64,000 bases of DNA from Streptococcus anginosus (GTDB lineage Bacteria; Bacillota; Bacilli; Lactobacillales; Streptococcaceae): positions 902,501-966,500 of the forward strand of contig NZ_CP012719.1 in the NCBI RefSeq assembly GCF_001697145.1, written 5' to 3'. How positions within the stretch are numbered: position 1 is the first letter of the stretch; each line of letters begins with the position of its first letter. Made by a program: the position numbers and the translations under genes. This document shows positions 17,440 through 26,550 of this stretch, piece after piece. Below the pieces are notes generated by a model, which saw only the letters and a list, made by a program, of their open reading frames with translations, was not told the DNA's origin and did not search any database.

Positions 17440-19182
17440 ATGAAAAAACAAGCAACTTTTCATCGCCTTCTGACTTATATGTGGCGTTATAAATGGGTGA
17501 GCATTTTGGCACTTACTTTTATCTTTGCAACAACTTTGGTAACGACAGCTTTGCCACTTTTGGCTCGGTATTTCATTGACCATTTTATCAGTCGTCATCA
17601 GATTATGGCGGGATTTTATATTCTGATTCTCTATTATGCTCTCTTTCTGTTGAGGGTGCTATTTACTTTCTTAGGACAGTATTCTTTTGCCCGTGTGGCA
17701 TATAGCATTGTTCGCGATCTGCGTCAGGAGAGTTTTGAAAATATTGAGCGGTTACGTATGGCTTATTTTGATCAAACGGCTGCAGGAGCGATTGTCTCCC
17801 GTTTGACGAATGATACACAAGCGGTAGCAGATATGTTTAGTAGCATCTTCTCAAGCTTTATAAGTTCCATTTTTATTCTTGTTGTAACAGTAGTGACGAT
17901 GTGCACCTTGAATTGGCGCTTGACAGGACTTATTGTACTCTTTTTACCAGTCATGCTGGGCTCCATTTTACTTTATCAACGCTTATCTAATCGTCTCCTC
18001 AAACTCGTCCGAAGCAAACTGAGCGATTTGAATGTCAAACTTTCTGAAAGTATTGAGGGGATGCGAATTATTCAGGCGTTTGGTCAGGAAAAACGCCTGA
18101 TAAATGAATTTGAAACGATTAACGGCGAGCATTTGGAGTATACAGTTCGCTATCTCAATATCAATAGCCTTTTTCTGCGTCCAGCTATGTCTTTGCTGAA
18201 AATTTTAGCTTATGCGGTTATTTTAGCCTACTTTGGCTTTACTTGGCAGGTTGCAGGAGTGACAGCAGGTGTCATGTATGCTTTTATCCAATATGTCAAT
18301 CAACTTTTCAATCCTCTGATTGATTTGATGCAAAATTACTCTGTTTTGCAGACATCTATGGTGGCTGCAGACCGTGTTTTTGCAATCATAGACCGTAGAG
18401 ACTATGAGCCCAATCAAGCTAATCTTCCATTGGAAATTACAGCTGGGAATATTGAATTTCGTCATGTTTCCTTTTCATACGACGGCAAGCGTGATGTTCT
18501 GAAAAATATTTCATTTTCAGTCAAGCAGGGGGAAACAATCGCCTTTGTCGGTTCGACTGGCTCAGGCAAGTCTTCAATCATCAATCTTTTTCTGCGATTT
18601 TATGAATTTGAAAGAGGAGAAATTTTAATTGATGATAAAAATATTAAGAATTACAGCCAAGCTGAACTGCGCCGGAATATTGGTTTAGTTCTTCAAGATC
18701 CTTTCCTCTATCACGGTACCATTGCTTCTAATATCCAAATGTATCAAGAAAATATGAGTCGAGAGGATATTGTAGAAGCTGCGAAGTTTGTGGATGCTCA
18801 CGATTTTATTAATCAGCTTCCTGCAGGTTATGACAGTTCCGTAACTGAGCGAGGTGCGACTTTTTCAAGTGGACAAAGGCAATTGCTAGCTTTTGCTCGA
18901 ACAATCGCTACCAAGCCTAAAATCTTGATTTTGGACGAGGCAACCGCTAATATCGACTCAGAGACCGAAGAACTTATCCAGACTTCGCTGAAAAAAATGC
19001 GCCAAGGACGAACAACGATTGCCATTGCTCACCGGCTGTCTACCATTCAGGACGCTAACTGCATTTATGTCATGGAGCAGGGGCGTATTGTCGAATCTGG
19101 CACACATGAAGAGCTTCTAGCGCTTAAGGGAACCTATTATAAAATGTATCAGTTGCAGGCTGGAATGATGAAAGAAGAGTGA
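17440..19182 (+). CDS. ABC exporter half-transporter, catalytic subunit
   Basis: A 580-residue partner of the preceding subunit, with six membrane helices then an ATPase domain. Walker A is GSTGSGKSSII, Walker B is ILILDEATANID with the catalytic glutamate, and the H-loop is IAHRLS. The signature is FSSGQRQLL, departing from LSGGQ. Together with the aspartate in the partner, one of the two composite ATP sites is degenerate and the other is intact. The ATG at 17440 follows GGAGGAG; a GTG at 17434 is an alternative that would overlap the upstream stop. The two genes form a clear operon. Confidence 0.92.
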   Translation: MKKQATFHRLLTYMWRYKWVSILALTFIFATTLVTTALPLLARYFIDHFISRHQIMAGFYILILYYALFLLRVLFTFLGQYSFARVAYSIVRDLRQESFENIERLRMAYFDQTAAGAIVSRLTNDTQAVADMFSSIFSSFISSIFILVVTVVTMCTLNWRLTGLIVLFLPVMLGSILLYQRLSNRLLKLVRSKLSDLNVKLSESIEGMRIIQAFGQEKRLINEFETINGEHLEYTVRYLNINSLFLRPAMSLLKILAYAVILAYFGFTWQVAGVTAGVMYAFIQYVNQLFNPLIDLMQNYSVLQTSMVAADRVFAIIDRRDYEPNQANLPLEITAGNIEFRHVSFSYDGKRDVLKNISFSVKQGETIAFVGSTGSGKSSIINLFLRFYEFERGEILIDDKNIKNYSQAELRRNIGLVLQDPFLYHGTIASNIQMYQENMSREDIVEAAKFVDAHDFINQLPAGYDSSVTERGATFSSGQRQLLAFARTIATKPKILILDEATANIDSETEELIQTSLKKMRQGRTTIAIAHRLSTIQDANCIYVMEQGRIVESGTHEELLALKGTYYKMYQLQAGMMKEE

Positions 19183-19215
19183 TATGTTAAAGAGAAAATG
19201 AGTTTCGGCTCCTTT

Positions 19216-20502
19216 TTATAAATATTCATTTAAGTGTTCTAAGGTTTTTTCTAGATCCCCGTATTTAATTTTTGCATATTGATAAGGACAATCCTGTATA
19301 TAGCTTGCTTCAAAAAAATCCAATGGCAGATTGCTATGTTTGAGGGAACTGATAGATTTAAGTCCACGTAGATCTAGTAAGATACCATCTCTATTGAGAA
19401 AGTAGGAAAGTTTGAGCTGATTTTGGCTTAAAAGTTTTCTAGCTCTCGTCAATTCTTTTTCTTGTTGATTGAGCAGAGAAAGACGATTTTTTTCAAACAT
19501 GAGATTGTCAATATAAAGGGATAGAGCTTTCTGCATGATGAGATTGCTGTCGTAATCTACTGCTTTTTTGTAGGTAATAAAAGTAGATTGAATAGCTGGA
19601 GGAAATAGCAGAGCTGTTATCCGAAGGGCGGGGAAGAGACTAGTAGAAAATGACTTGATATAGATGACATGCTGGCTGTCGTCCAAGTAATGAAAGGTCA
19701 GTTCGCGTTTGCTGTCAAAGTCAGCCAAATAATCATCTTCTATGATATAAACATCATAAAGCCGAGCGAGACGAATGATTTCTTCCTTCTCCTTTCGACT
19801 GTAAGAATGCCCCAAGGGATAATGAAAACGCGGGATAGTATAGAAGAATTTGATACGACCAGATTGAAAAATCCGCTCCAATTCTTCTAAATCAATCCCT
19901 TCTGGAGTTCGCTCAATTGTTTGATAAGGAAGTTGTTGCGCAGTTAGCAAATCATTTATCCGATGATAGGTCGGCTGCTCAACTAGAATTTCATATTTTT
20001 TATTTGGAAAGGCAATTTGCGAAAGAATATAAAGAGCTTGCTGGGTACCAGATGTCAGAACGAGCCTGTCAGCAGAGGTGTAGATAGCTGAATCCAGAAG
20101 CAGCTGCTGGACAGATTGTCGTAAGTCTTCCAGCCCTTCTTGCTGAGAATAGTAGTTAAAAAGATAATTCTCTCGTCCAATCAGCGTTTCATTAAGACAA
20201 AGTCGAAAGTCTTCATAAATTTGGTAGTGGTCATCTCTGACGGTTAATTCTATGTCCTGCTGGTCTTCCAGACTATTTTCCAGCACATAGTAGCCACTTT
20301 TAGGAACTGCATAGATATACTTCTGATATTTCAACTCTATCAGTGCCTTCTGGGCTGTGTCTTTGCTACAGCGATAGTCGTCTGCCAGCTGACGGACAGA
20401 AGGAATCTTTTGTCCCTTGGACAATTTCCCACTTTTAATATCTTGGCTAATCTGATCTATGATACATTGATACTTAGGTTTTATCATCTTAACTGTCCCC
20501 AT
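19216..20502 (-). CDS. MocR-like regulator (GntR wHTH plus aminotransferase-like domain) lacking the PLP lysine
   Basis: A 428-residue protein. Residues about 5-72 form a GntR winged helix (SVRQLADDYRCSKDTAQKALIEL). The rest is a fold-type I aminotransferase-like domain typical of MocR regulators (LVLTSGTQQALYILSQI, VEQPTYHRI, IIEDDYLADFDS). In GabR-like proteins the Schiff-base lysine lies in a TFSKSL-type motif. Here the aligned stretch is YIKSFSTSLFPALRI, with threonine in that place, so internal aldimine formation is doubtful. The C-terminus is also somewhat short for the family. It is divergent from the surface protein gene, which it probably regulates. Confidence 0.85.
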   Translation of the reverse strand: MGTVKMIKPKYQCIIDQISQDIKSGKLSKGQKIPSVRQLADDYRCSKDTAQKALIELKYQKYIYAVPKSGYYVLENSLEDQQDIELTVRDDHYQIYEDFRLCLNETLIGRENYLFNYYSQQEGLEDLRQSVQQLLLDSAIYTSADRLVLTSGTQQALYILSQIAFPNKKYEILVEQPTYHRINDLLTAQQLPYQTIERTPEGIDLEELERIFQSGRIKFFYTIPRFHYPLGHSYSRKEKEEIIRLARLYDVYIIEDDYLADFDSKRELTFHYLDDSQHVIYIKSFSTSLFPALRITALLFPPAIQSTFITYKKAVDYDSNLIMQKALSLYIDNLMFEKNRLSLLNQQEKELTRARKLLSQNQLKLSYFLNRDGILLDLRGLKSISSLKHSNLPLDFFEASYIQDCPYQYAKIKYGDLEKTLEHLNEYL

Positions 20503-20620
20503 ACAGAAGAATTTTTTCTCTATTGTAACGTATTTTGAAATCTTTTACAATCAGGAAATGATAAGTTGTATTGTGTAGGATTCCCCCATAGATTTCTCCC
20601 TACCAATAATTGATGTAAAA

Positions 20621-20691
20621 GAATTGTAATCTAATAGTTATCTGAGTAATACATTAGCGGAATTGTAATTTAGGCTGAAATGGTTTATAAT
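20621..20691 (+). promoter_or_regulatory. Surface-protein promoter with direct repeats
   Basis: The decamer GAATTGTAAT occurs at 20621-20630 and again at 20660-20669, 39 nt apart. The second copy contains the -35 TTGTAA (20663-20668), followed by a 17-nt spacer and TATAAT (20686-20691). MocR-type regulators often bind direct repeats, so these are candidate sites for the divergent regulator. Confidence 0.6.
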
Positions 20692-20723
20692 GAAAAGTAG
20701 CAAGTATATTAGGAGGCCGTCTA

Positions 20724-23039
20724 ATGGAGAGAAAAATTAAAAAATCGGTAGTTGCGACCGGTTTAGCTGCAACCACTATTATTTCAGGCAGTTTATCACA
20801 TCAAGTAAATGCCGAAGAAGTAAAAACACAATCTACTGAGCCAAAGACATCTGAAAAAATCACCAAACCAGTTACAGAAACAGATGTTCAATCAGCAAAG
20901 ATGCAAGCCGATGCTGCAAAGGTTCAGACAGATGCTCAGCAAAAAGTTGTAGAGCAAGTTAAAGGGGATGTAAATACTTCAAAGGACGCGGTAGCAGATA
21001 GCGAAAAAGCTGTTGCAAATGCTGAAGCAGAAAAGAAAGAAGCAACTCCAGAAGTTATTGAAACCGCAAAAGAAGAAGTGGCGACATCAGAGAAGGCGGT
21101 TACAACAGAGGAAAATAAGGTTCAAGAAGCAGAACAGTCTGAAACAAAGGCAAAAGAAGCTGTTAAAAATCAAGAAAATGTTGTTGCAGGGCAACAATCA
21201 CTTGTTGATGTAGCACAACGTGAATTAGATACAGCAAAAGCTCCGGTTGCAAATGAGCAGCAAGAGCTCAACCAAGCACAAGATTCAGAAAAACAAGCAG
21301 AAAAAGATTTAGCAGAAAAGCAAAATAATCTTGCTAAAGTGAAGGAAGAAGTTGCTAATCTTCCTAAAGAAATCAAATCAGCAACTGAACAAGTCAAGCA
21401 AAGTGAGCAAAAAGTTGCAGAAAATCAAGCAGCTATTGATCAAAAAGCCAGTGAAGTAGCTCGTGCCGAACAGTCAGCTGCTAATAGAAGAAACGTTGAT
21501 TTAAGCAAAGCAACCTACGGTGAATTTTTACAACACGCTAAAACAAATGGAGCCAACCAAGCGATTCGTAATGCAGCTGCTGAAGCTCTAACAACTTATG
21601 AAAGAGCTAAACGTGAAGACGGTATTACAGTTGGTTCTGACGCAACAAGCCCAGCAACTTTAGAAAATAATTTAAAAGCAATTGAGTTAGTTAGAGCGAT
21701 CAATGCTTATCGTAGACAAGCTGGATTAAAAGAATTATTGATTGATCCTTACAAAAATCCAGCCAGCCAAGTCCAAACTCTTTATTTTGAAAGAGCAGAT
21801 TGGCATATGGGTAAATATTTGAGAAATGAAAATGTGGCGATTAGTTTTACTCCAAAAGGAGCCGTTGACTTCTGGCATAAGGAAAAATCTATCTATATGG
21901 CTGAGGCAGCTAAGTATGGCTTAACAACCAATGAGCGAGACATTGATTCCAATCAAATTTATACCACCTTACGTAATCGTGGTCAACTTGCTTTCTTCTA
22001 TAGAGTTGGTCACTATCTTCAAATGATGGATAAAAACTTTAATACCATTTCAGCTGCATATGATCAAGTTCCAAATCAATACAGCAATATATATGGAACG
22101 TCTGAAGTTGGATTCTATAACGATCATAATTTTAATGCGCGTGTTAATAATGGCACTCTTCTTAGCGCAGACGCGTATGAGCAAGCAATCCGTAATTTTG
22201 CTGGTACTGCAAAAGCTGCAAATGCACAAGCAACAGCAGCGAAAAAACAATTAGGCGTGTTGCGAGCTCAAAGAACGGGTTATGTATCTACTTTAAATAT
22301 TCAAAAGGCAAAATTAGCAGAGCTTCAAAAGTTGGCTGCGAATCGTTCAGCTACCCTTGCTACTGCAAATGCTGGAGTGATTACAGCTGAAGCAGCTTTG
22401 AAAAAAGCAAAGCAAAATGTTGCGGTAAAACAAGCAGCTTTGGAGCGCGCTACTGTAGCTATTGCGTCCAAGTTAGCACCAAAACAAGTAGCTTTAGAAA
22501 AAGCTCAAAAAGTGCTAGATAGTGCTAAAAATAAATTAGCAGAACTCAAGAAAGTCTTAATTACAGCAGAATTAAATGTTGCCAAGACAAAAGATGCTTT
22601 GCGAACTAGTCAAGCCAAACTAAAAGAAGCACAAGATAACTTGGAAAAATTACAAAATGCACCACAAGCACTTGAAGCAGCTCAAAAGGCTCTTCAAGCT
22701 GCACAAGCTGACTATGCCTCTAAGGTTAAAACGTTAAAAGATGAAGAAGCAAAACTAGAGATTTCTCGTTCAATTTATACCAAGTTACAAGAAAACTATG
22801 AGCAATTGAAAAGTCAACTTCCTCCGAAAGCTCAAAAAGAAACAGATGGAGAAGTACAAAAATTACACTTATCTAGAACTTACCAACCAAAACCATTGTT
22901 AGTTAGACAACAAAATACTGGTCAAAAAGTTCTGCCTGCTACAGGTACTAAAGCAGATCAGGTTGCTGCATTAGGTTTGCTACTTGGTTTGGGAACTCTA
23001 GCTAGTGCTCGCCGTCGTAAAAGAAATAACGAAGATTAA
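20724..23039 (+). CDS. LPXTG-anchored surface protein with SEC10/PgrA-type domain
   Basis: A 771-residue cell-wall protein. A signal peptide (MERKIKKSVVATGL to about residue 34, SHQVNAEE) is followed by alanine/lysine/glutamate-rich coiled coil (about 45-255). A globular domain comes next (about 260-500; NLKAIELVRAINAYRRQAGLKEL, MGKYLRNENVAISF, FYRVGHYLQMMD), then a second coiled coil (about 500-700). The C-terminal sorting signal is LPATG at 737-741, a hydrophobic stretch and a basic tail. The central domain resembles the SEC10/PgrA surface exclusion domain first known from conjugative plasmids; no conjugation genes are nearby. Sortase A would attach it. An adhesin or cell-contact role is inference. 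Confidence 0.88.
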   Translation: MERKIKKSVVATGLAATTIISGSLSHQVNAEEVKTQSTEPKTSEKITKPVTETDVQSAKMQADAAKVQTDAQQKVVEQVKGDVNTSKDAVADSEKAVANAEAEKKEATPEVIETAKEEVATSEKAVTTEENKVQEAEQSETKAKEAVKNQENVVAGQQSLVDVAQRELDTAKAPVANEQQELNQAQDSEKQAEKDLAEKQNNLAKVKEEVANLPKEIKSATEQVKQSEQKVAENQAAIDQKASEVARAEQSAANRRNVDLSKATYGEFLQHAKTNGANQAIRNAAAEALTTYERAKREDGITVGSDATSPATLENNLKAIELVRAINAYRRQAGLKELLIDPYKNPASQVQTLYFERADWHMGKYLRNENVAISFTPKGAVDFWHKEKSIYMAEAAKYGLTTNERDIDSNQIYTTLRNRGQLAFFYRVGHYLQMMDKNFNTISAAYDQVPNQYSNIYGTSEVGFYNDHNFNARVNNGTLLSADAYEQAIRNFAGTAKAANAQATAAKKQLGVLRAQRTGYVSTLNIQKAKLAELQKLAANRSATLATANAGVITAEAALKKAKQNVAVKQAALERATVAIASKLAPKQVALEKAQKVLDSAKNKLAELKKVLITAELNVAKTKDALRTSQAKLKEAQDNLEKLQNAPQALEAAQKALQAAQADYASKVKTLKDEEAKLEISRSIYTKLQENYEQLKSQLPPKAQKETDGEVQKLHLSRTYQPKPLLVRQQNTGQKVLPATGTKADQVAALGLLLGLGTLASARRRKRNNED

Positions 23040-23078
23040 ATAATTGAAGATTTTAGAAAAAATCTAATCTTTCTTCCC

Positions 23079-23116
23079 AAAGACAAACAACTCTGTTTTT
23101 GAGTGTTTGTCTTTTT
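23079..23116 (+). terminator. Terminator of the surface protein gene
   Basis: AAAGACAAACA(ACTC) pairs with (GAG)TGTTTGTCTTT, followed by TTTT. Confidence 0.88.
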
Positions 23117-23289
23117 GATTGAGATAATTAAAATCAACAGTGAAGAAATGATAATAAAATAGAATTTAAATAAAATGTAACTTCTGCCTGATAGATATTT
23201 AAAGTATCTATCATTTTGAGAATCAGCACAAAAATAGTATAATAAACTGTATTCTCTTAATGAAACGAATAAAACTAAAGGAGTTTTCT

Positions 23290-23628
23290 ATGCAAGTCAT
23301 CAAACGTAATGGAGAAGTTACTGATTTTAATCCAGATAAAATTTATCAAGCTATTTTGAAAGCAGCACAAACGGTTTATGTCTTGACAGACGATCTGCGT
23401 CAAAATCTAGCGCTTGTAACTAAAAAAGTAGTGTTGGATTTGGAGGAAGCTGGTGTTGAACGAGCTACTATCAGTATGATCCAATCTATGGTAGAAAATC
23501 GCCTGCTAGGTGCTGGTTATATCACTATTGCCGAACATTATATTTCCTACCGCTTGCAACGTGATTTAGACCGGAACGGTTATGGCGATCATATCGCAGT
23601 TCATTTGCATTTTGAACAAATTCGATAA
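23290..23628 (+). CDS. Stand-alone ATP-cone domain protein
   Basis: A 112-residue protein made almost entirely of an ATP-cone. It begins MQVIKRNGEVTDFNPDKIYQ, the classic VIKRNGxxxxFxxxKI motif, and continues through SMIQSMVENRLLGAG to a YRLQRDLDR helix. In ribonucleotide reductases and NrdR this module senses ATP or dATP. Here there is no reductase or zinc-ribbon domain, so the partner is unknown. It is too short and differently built to be NrdR, which has an N-terminal zinc ribbon. The ATG at 23290 is preceded by AAAGGAG; the in-frame ATG at 23260 has none. Confidence 0.85.
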   Translation: MQVIKRNGEVTDFNPDKIYQAILKAAQTVYVLTDDLRQNLALVTKKVVLDLEEAGVERATISMIQSMVENRLLGAGYITIAEHYISYRLQRDLDRNGYGDHIAVHLHFEQIR

Positions 23629-23651
23629 ATTTGTAGCCTAGATTACAGAAT

Positions 23652-23705
23652 GAAGTGGTTGGCAGATTTTTTGAAAAATTTGCTAAAAATCAACTTCCTT
23701 TTAAG
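23652..23705 (+). terminator. Imperfect long hairpin, possible terminator
   Basis: GAAGTGGTTG near 23652 pairs imperfectly with CAACTTC near 23692, with complementary A/T tracts inside, then CTTTT. It probably ends the ATP-cone transcript before the rpsU promoter. Confidence 0.4.
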
Positions 23706-23759
23706 TTAATAATAATGCTTGTTCTAGAAAAGTTTACACATTCCCTTAATTTCTGGGAC

Positions 23760-23788
23760 TTGACAAGTGTATTTTAATATGATAAAAT
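23760..23788 (+). promoter_or_regulatory. rpsU promoter
   Basis: TTGACA (23760-23765), 17-nt spacer, TAAAAT (23783-23788). Confidence 0.8.
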
Positions 23789-23822
23789 TTAAAAGATTTT
23801 AAGCTTGAAGGGAGTGAAAAAA

Positions 23823-23999
23823 ATGTCAAAAACAGTAGTACGTAAAAATGAATCCCTTGACGATGCTCTTCGTCGTTTCAAACGTGCGGTTACTAAAGCT
23901 GGTACTCTTCAAGAAACACGCAAACGTGAATTCTATGAAAAACCTTCTGTAAAACGGAAACGTAAATCAGAAGCAGCTCGTAAACGTAAAAAATTCTAA
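23823..23999 (+). CDS. rpsU: 30S ribosomal protein S21
   Basis: A 58-residue, strongly basic small-subunit protein: [25 protein letters not shown] at the start and a lysine/arginine-rich tail ([15 protein letters not shown]). The start is the ATG at 23823 after AAGGGAG. It is transcribed from its own promoter and ends at a hairpin terminator. Confidence 0.98.
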
Positions 24000-24007
24000 T
24001 TGAGCAA

Positions 24008-24034
24008 AATGACAGACTTCGGTCTGTTTTTTGT
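24008..24034 (+). terminator. rpsU terminator
   Basis: CAGAC-TTCG-GTCTG hairpin followed by TTTTTT. Confidence 0.88.
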
Positions 24035-24054
24035 TTCCATTTAGATAAAATCGA

Positions 24055-24190
24055 ATTCGTACTCAATAAAAATCAATAGCTTTAGCAATTTTACCGTATG
24101 GACGTTATCTGTCATCTCAAAACTCCACCGCAAGATTAATAGAAGTAGCAGCTAGAGGGGTAGGTTAAGGCAAACAGAATATCAAGAAAC
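24055..24190. other. Non-coding stretch with a possible degenerate streptococcal repeat
   Basis: No gene was found between the rpsU and mscL terminators. TACTCAATAAAAATCAATAGC at 24060 onward resembles the start of a dispersed intergenic repeat common in the pneumoniae/mitis group, which reads TACTCAATGAAAATCAAAG. The rest of that repeat is not recognisable. Low confidence. Confidence 0.25.
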
Positions 24191-24203
24191 CGTGAGAGTA
24201 AAC

Positions 24204-24238
24204 AAAAACACTGATTTTCATCAGTGAATTTTTTTCAT
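24204..24238. terminator. mscL terminator
   Basis: CACTGAT/ATCAGTG hairpin flanked by A and T runs; usable from both sides. Confidence 0.8.
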
Positions 24239-24240
24239 AA

Positions 24241-24618
24241 TTATTTGCTTTCGAGCAATGCTTTGATTTCTTGAAGAACTTCTAATTCAGTTGGTCCTGC
24301 AGCTTCTTCAGCAGTGTCTTCTTTTCTAGTAAGACTTTGCGCTTTTTCAACAGACTTGACGATGAAGAAGAGAACTGTTCCGATGACGAGGAAATTGATA
24401 ACAGCGCTTAAGAAACTACCATATGCAATCCCATTCCATTTTAAACCAGCAATTTGTTCTACACCAGCAGCTTTTAAAGCTGGATTGAGAAAGAGTGGAG
24501 TAATAACATCTCCAATAAGCGAAGTCACAATAGCTCCAAAAGCATTGGCAATGATAACACCGACTGCCAAATCAATTACATTGCCGCGAAGCAAAAACTC
24601 TTTAAGGTCCTTTAACAT
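24241..24618 (-). CDS. mscL: Large-conductance mechanosensitive channel
   Basis: A 125-residue homopentameric channel that releases solutes on hypo-osmotic shock. It starts MLKDLKEFLLRGNVIDLAVGVIIANAFGAIV, covering the amphipathic S1 helix and TM1. TM2 lies at about 65-88 (SFLSAVINFLVIGTVLFFIVK), and an acidic cytoplasmic C-terminal helix ends in LEVLQEIKALLES. Length is normal. Single gene, with a TATAAT-like promoter upstream on the minus strand. Confidence 0.97.
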   Translation of the reverse strand: MLKDLKEFLLRGNVIDLAVGVIIANAFGAIVTSLIGDVITPLFLNPALKAAGVEQIAGLKWNGIAYGSFLSAVINFLVIGTVLFFIVKSVEKAQSLTRKEDTAEEAAGPTELEVLQEIKALLESK

Positions 24619-24772
24619 TTTCTTTTTCCTTTCAAAATACTAAACTATATTATATCCAAAAAAAGGGGAAAGTCAATAAAATGTCTAAAAAATATAGTGA
24701 ATATTTTACTTTTTGATAAATTTATTATAAAATGTAAGTTGTTATTCTATGATAAATTGGGGGTGTTGTCTA

Positions 24773-26548
24773 TTGATTGATAAAGAAATCATTTCTGATA
24801 TTAAAAATAGCGTCAATATCGTCGAAATCATAGGAGAAGTCGTTGCTCTAACAAAGGCCGGAAGGAATTATCTGGGGCTTTGTCCTTTTCATGGGGAAAA
24901 AACTCCATCATTCAATGTAGTAGAAGAAAAACAATTTTATCACTGTTTTGGCTGTGGAAAGTCAGGTGATGTCTTTAAATTTATTGAAGATTATCGTGGT
25001 GTTTCTTTTATGGACGCTGTACAAATTGTTGCCGATCGTGCAGGGTTTCCATTAGAAATAGAGCATAGTAGAAAAGAGCTGTTAACACATACACATCCTC
25101 ATCAAGCACTTTATGATATTCATGCAGAAGCTGCAAGGTTTTACCATGCAGTATTGATGACAACAAAGATAGGAGAAGAAGCACGTTCTTATCTTTATGA
25201 ACGTGGCTTAACAGATGAAGTTATCAAGCATTTTCAAATTGGTTTAGCGCCCAATGAAAATAACTATCTTTATAAAAGTGTTAGTGGGAAATTTGACGAG
25301 CAAGTCATTATGAATTCTGGTTTGTTCAACTTAGCTGATAATAATCTGGTTTATGACGCCTTTCAAAATCGGATTATGTTTCCATTGACAAATGATAGAG
25401 GACAAGTCATTGCTTTTTCAGGTCGTATTTGGCAAGCAAGCGATATAGATCAGAAAGTCGCGAAGTATAAAAATAGTCGCAGTACACCGATTTTCAATAA
25501 AAGCTATGAGTTGTATCATCTGGACAAGGCCAAAGCGACTATCAAGAAAAGTCACGAAATTTACTTAATGGAAGGCTTTATGGATGTTATAGCCGCTTAT
25601 CGTGCTGGAATTGAAAATGCTGTAGCATCTATGGGGACAGCATTGACGCATGAGCATGTGGAGCATCTTCGTAAGTTCGCAAAGAAAATTATTTTAACGT
25701 ACGATGGTGACAAAGCAGGACAAGCAGCGACAGCAAAAGCTCTGAATGAATTGCATAATTTATCAGTTGAAATTGTCAGGATTCCTGATAATATGGATCC
25801 GGATGAATTTATCAAAAAAAATTCTGCTGATGATTTACAAAATTTACTGACTAAAACACGAATTAGTGATATAGAGTTTCTTTTGAACTATCTGAAGCCA
25901 GATAATATCGAAAACTTGCAAGCTCAAATTGAATTTGTTGAACAAATGTCTCCGCTGATTGCACAGGTTCAATCAATCACTGCACAAAATTCCTATATTT
26001 ATATGTTAGCTGAATTGTTACCTGATTTTGACTACCAGCAGGTGGAGCAAGCTGTTAATAATCATCGTTTAGTAAATAGAAGAGAGCAACAACAGCAATC
26101 GCATCAACAGGTGTCAAGACTTGACATTCCGGTAACACGGCAAGTATCACGGCTAATTAAGGCAGAGAGTCATCTTCTGCAGCGGATGATTGATAATCCT
26201 GTAATTTTAAATGATTATCGTTTGAGGAAAGATTTTCATTTCGTAACAGTAGAATTGCAGACTTTGTACGATATTTTAAAAACAAATGGCGAGGTAACGC
26301 CACAAGATTTGTCTGAGCAAAATGATTCGGTACAGCAAGCTTGGTATCGGGTCTTAGAAGAAAATCTACCAGAGGAAGTTTCTGAGCAGGAACTGATTGA
26401 AGTGGAGCAAACGCGAGATAAGGAATTGCTTCGCAAAGAAAATCAATTGATTGGTAAAAAAGTCCGTGAAGCATCTCATAGTGGGGATGCAGATACGGCA
26501 TTAGAAGAGCTAGAGCGATTTATTGCTCAAAAAAGGAGAATGGAGTAG
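24773..26548 (+). CDS. dnaG: DNA primase
   Basis: A 591-residue replication primase. The zinc-binding domain shows [11 protein letters not shown]...CFGCG. A TOPRIM domain follows ([30 protein letters not shown], and YDGDKAGQ around residue 305). The C-terminal region after about 430 is the DnaB-helicase interaction domain, with a glutamine-rich linker. The start is chosen at TTG 24773, behind a GGGGGTG stretch, because it gives the family N-terminus ([20 protein letters not shown]). An in-frame ATG at 24749 would add eight untypical residues. The rpoD gene starts 2 nt after the stop, the conserved dnaG-rpoD macromolecular synthesis operon. Confidence 0.96.
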   Translation: MIDKEIISDIKNSVNIVEIIGEVVALTKAGRNYLGLCPFHGEKTPSFNVVEEKQFYHCFGCGKSGDVFKFIEDYRGVSFMDAVQIVADRAGFPLEIEHSRKELLTHTHPHQALYDIHAEAARFYHAVLMTTKIGEEARSYLYERGLTDEVIKHFQIGLAPNENNYLYKSVSGKFDEQVIMNSGLFNLADNNLVYDAFQNRIMFPLTNDRGQVIAFSGRIWQASDIDQKVAKYKNSRSTPIFNKSYELYHLDKAKATIKKSHEIYLMEGFMDVIAAYRAGIENAVASMGTALTHEHVEHLRKFAKKIILTYDGDKAGQAATAKALNELHNLSVEIVRIPDNMDPDEFIKKNSADDLQNLLTKTRISDIEFLLNYLKPDNIENLQAQIEFVEQMSPLIAQVQSITAQNSYIYMLAELLPDFDYQQVEQAVNNHRLVNRREQQQQSHQQVSRLDIPVTRQVSRLIKAESHLLQRMIDNPVILNDYRLRKDFHFVTVELQTLYDILKTNGEVTPQDLSEQNDSVQQAWYRVLEENLPEEVSEQELIEVEQTRDKELLRKENQLIGKKVREASHSGDADTALEELERFIAQKRRME

Positions 26549-26550
26549 GA

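Noticed and set aside
21013..22254. Small frames inside the surface protein gene
   Set aside because: Repetitive lysine/glutamine-rich coiled-coil coding produces shadow frames.
21000..22800. CRISPR array or tandem repeat in the coiled-coil gene
   Set aside because: The repetitiveness is at the amino-acid composition level; there are no regular nucleotide repeats with spacers.
24055..24190. BOX or RUP insertion element
   Set aside because: Only about 20 bases resemble a known dispersed repeat; no terminal repeats or target duplication were seen.
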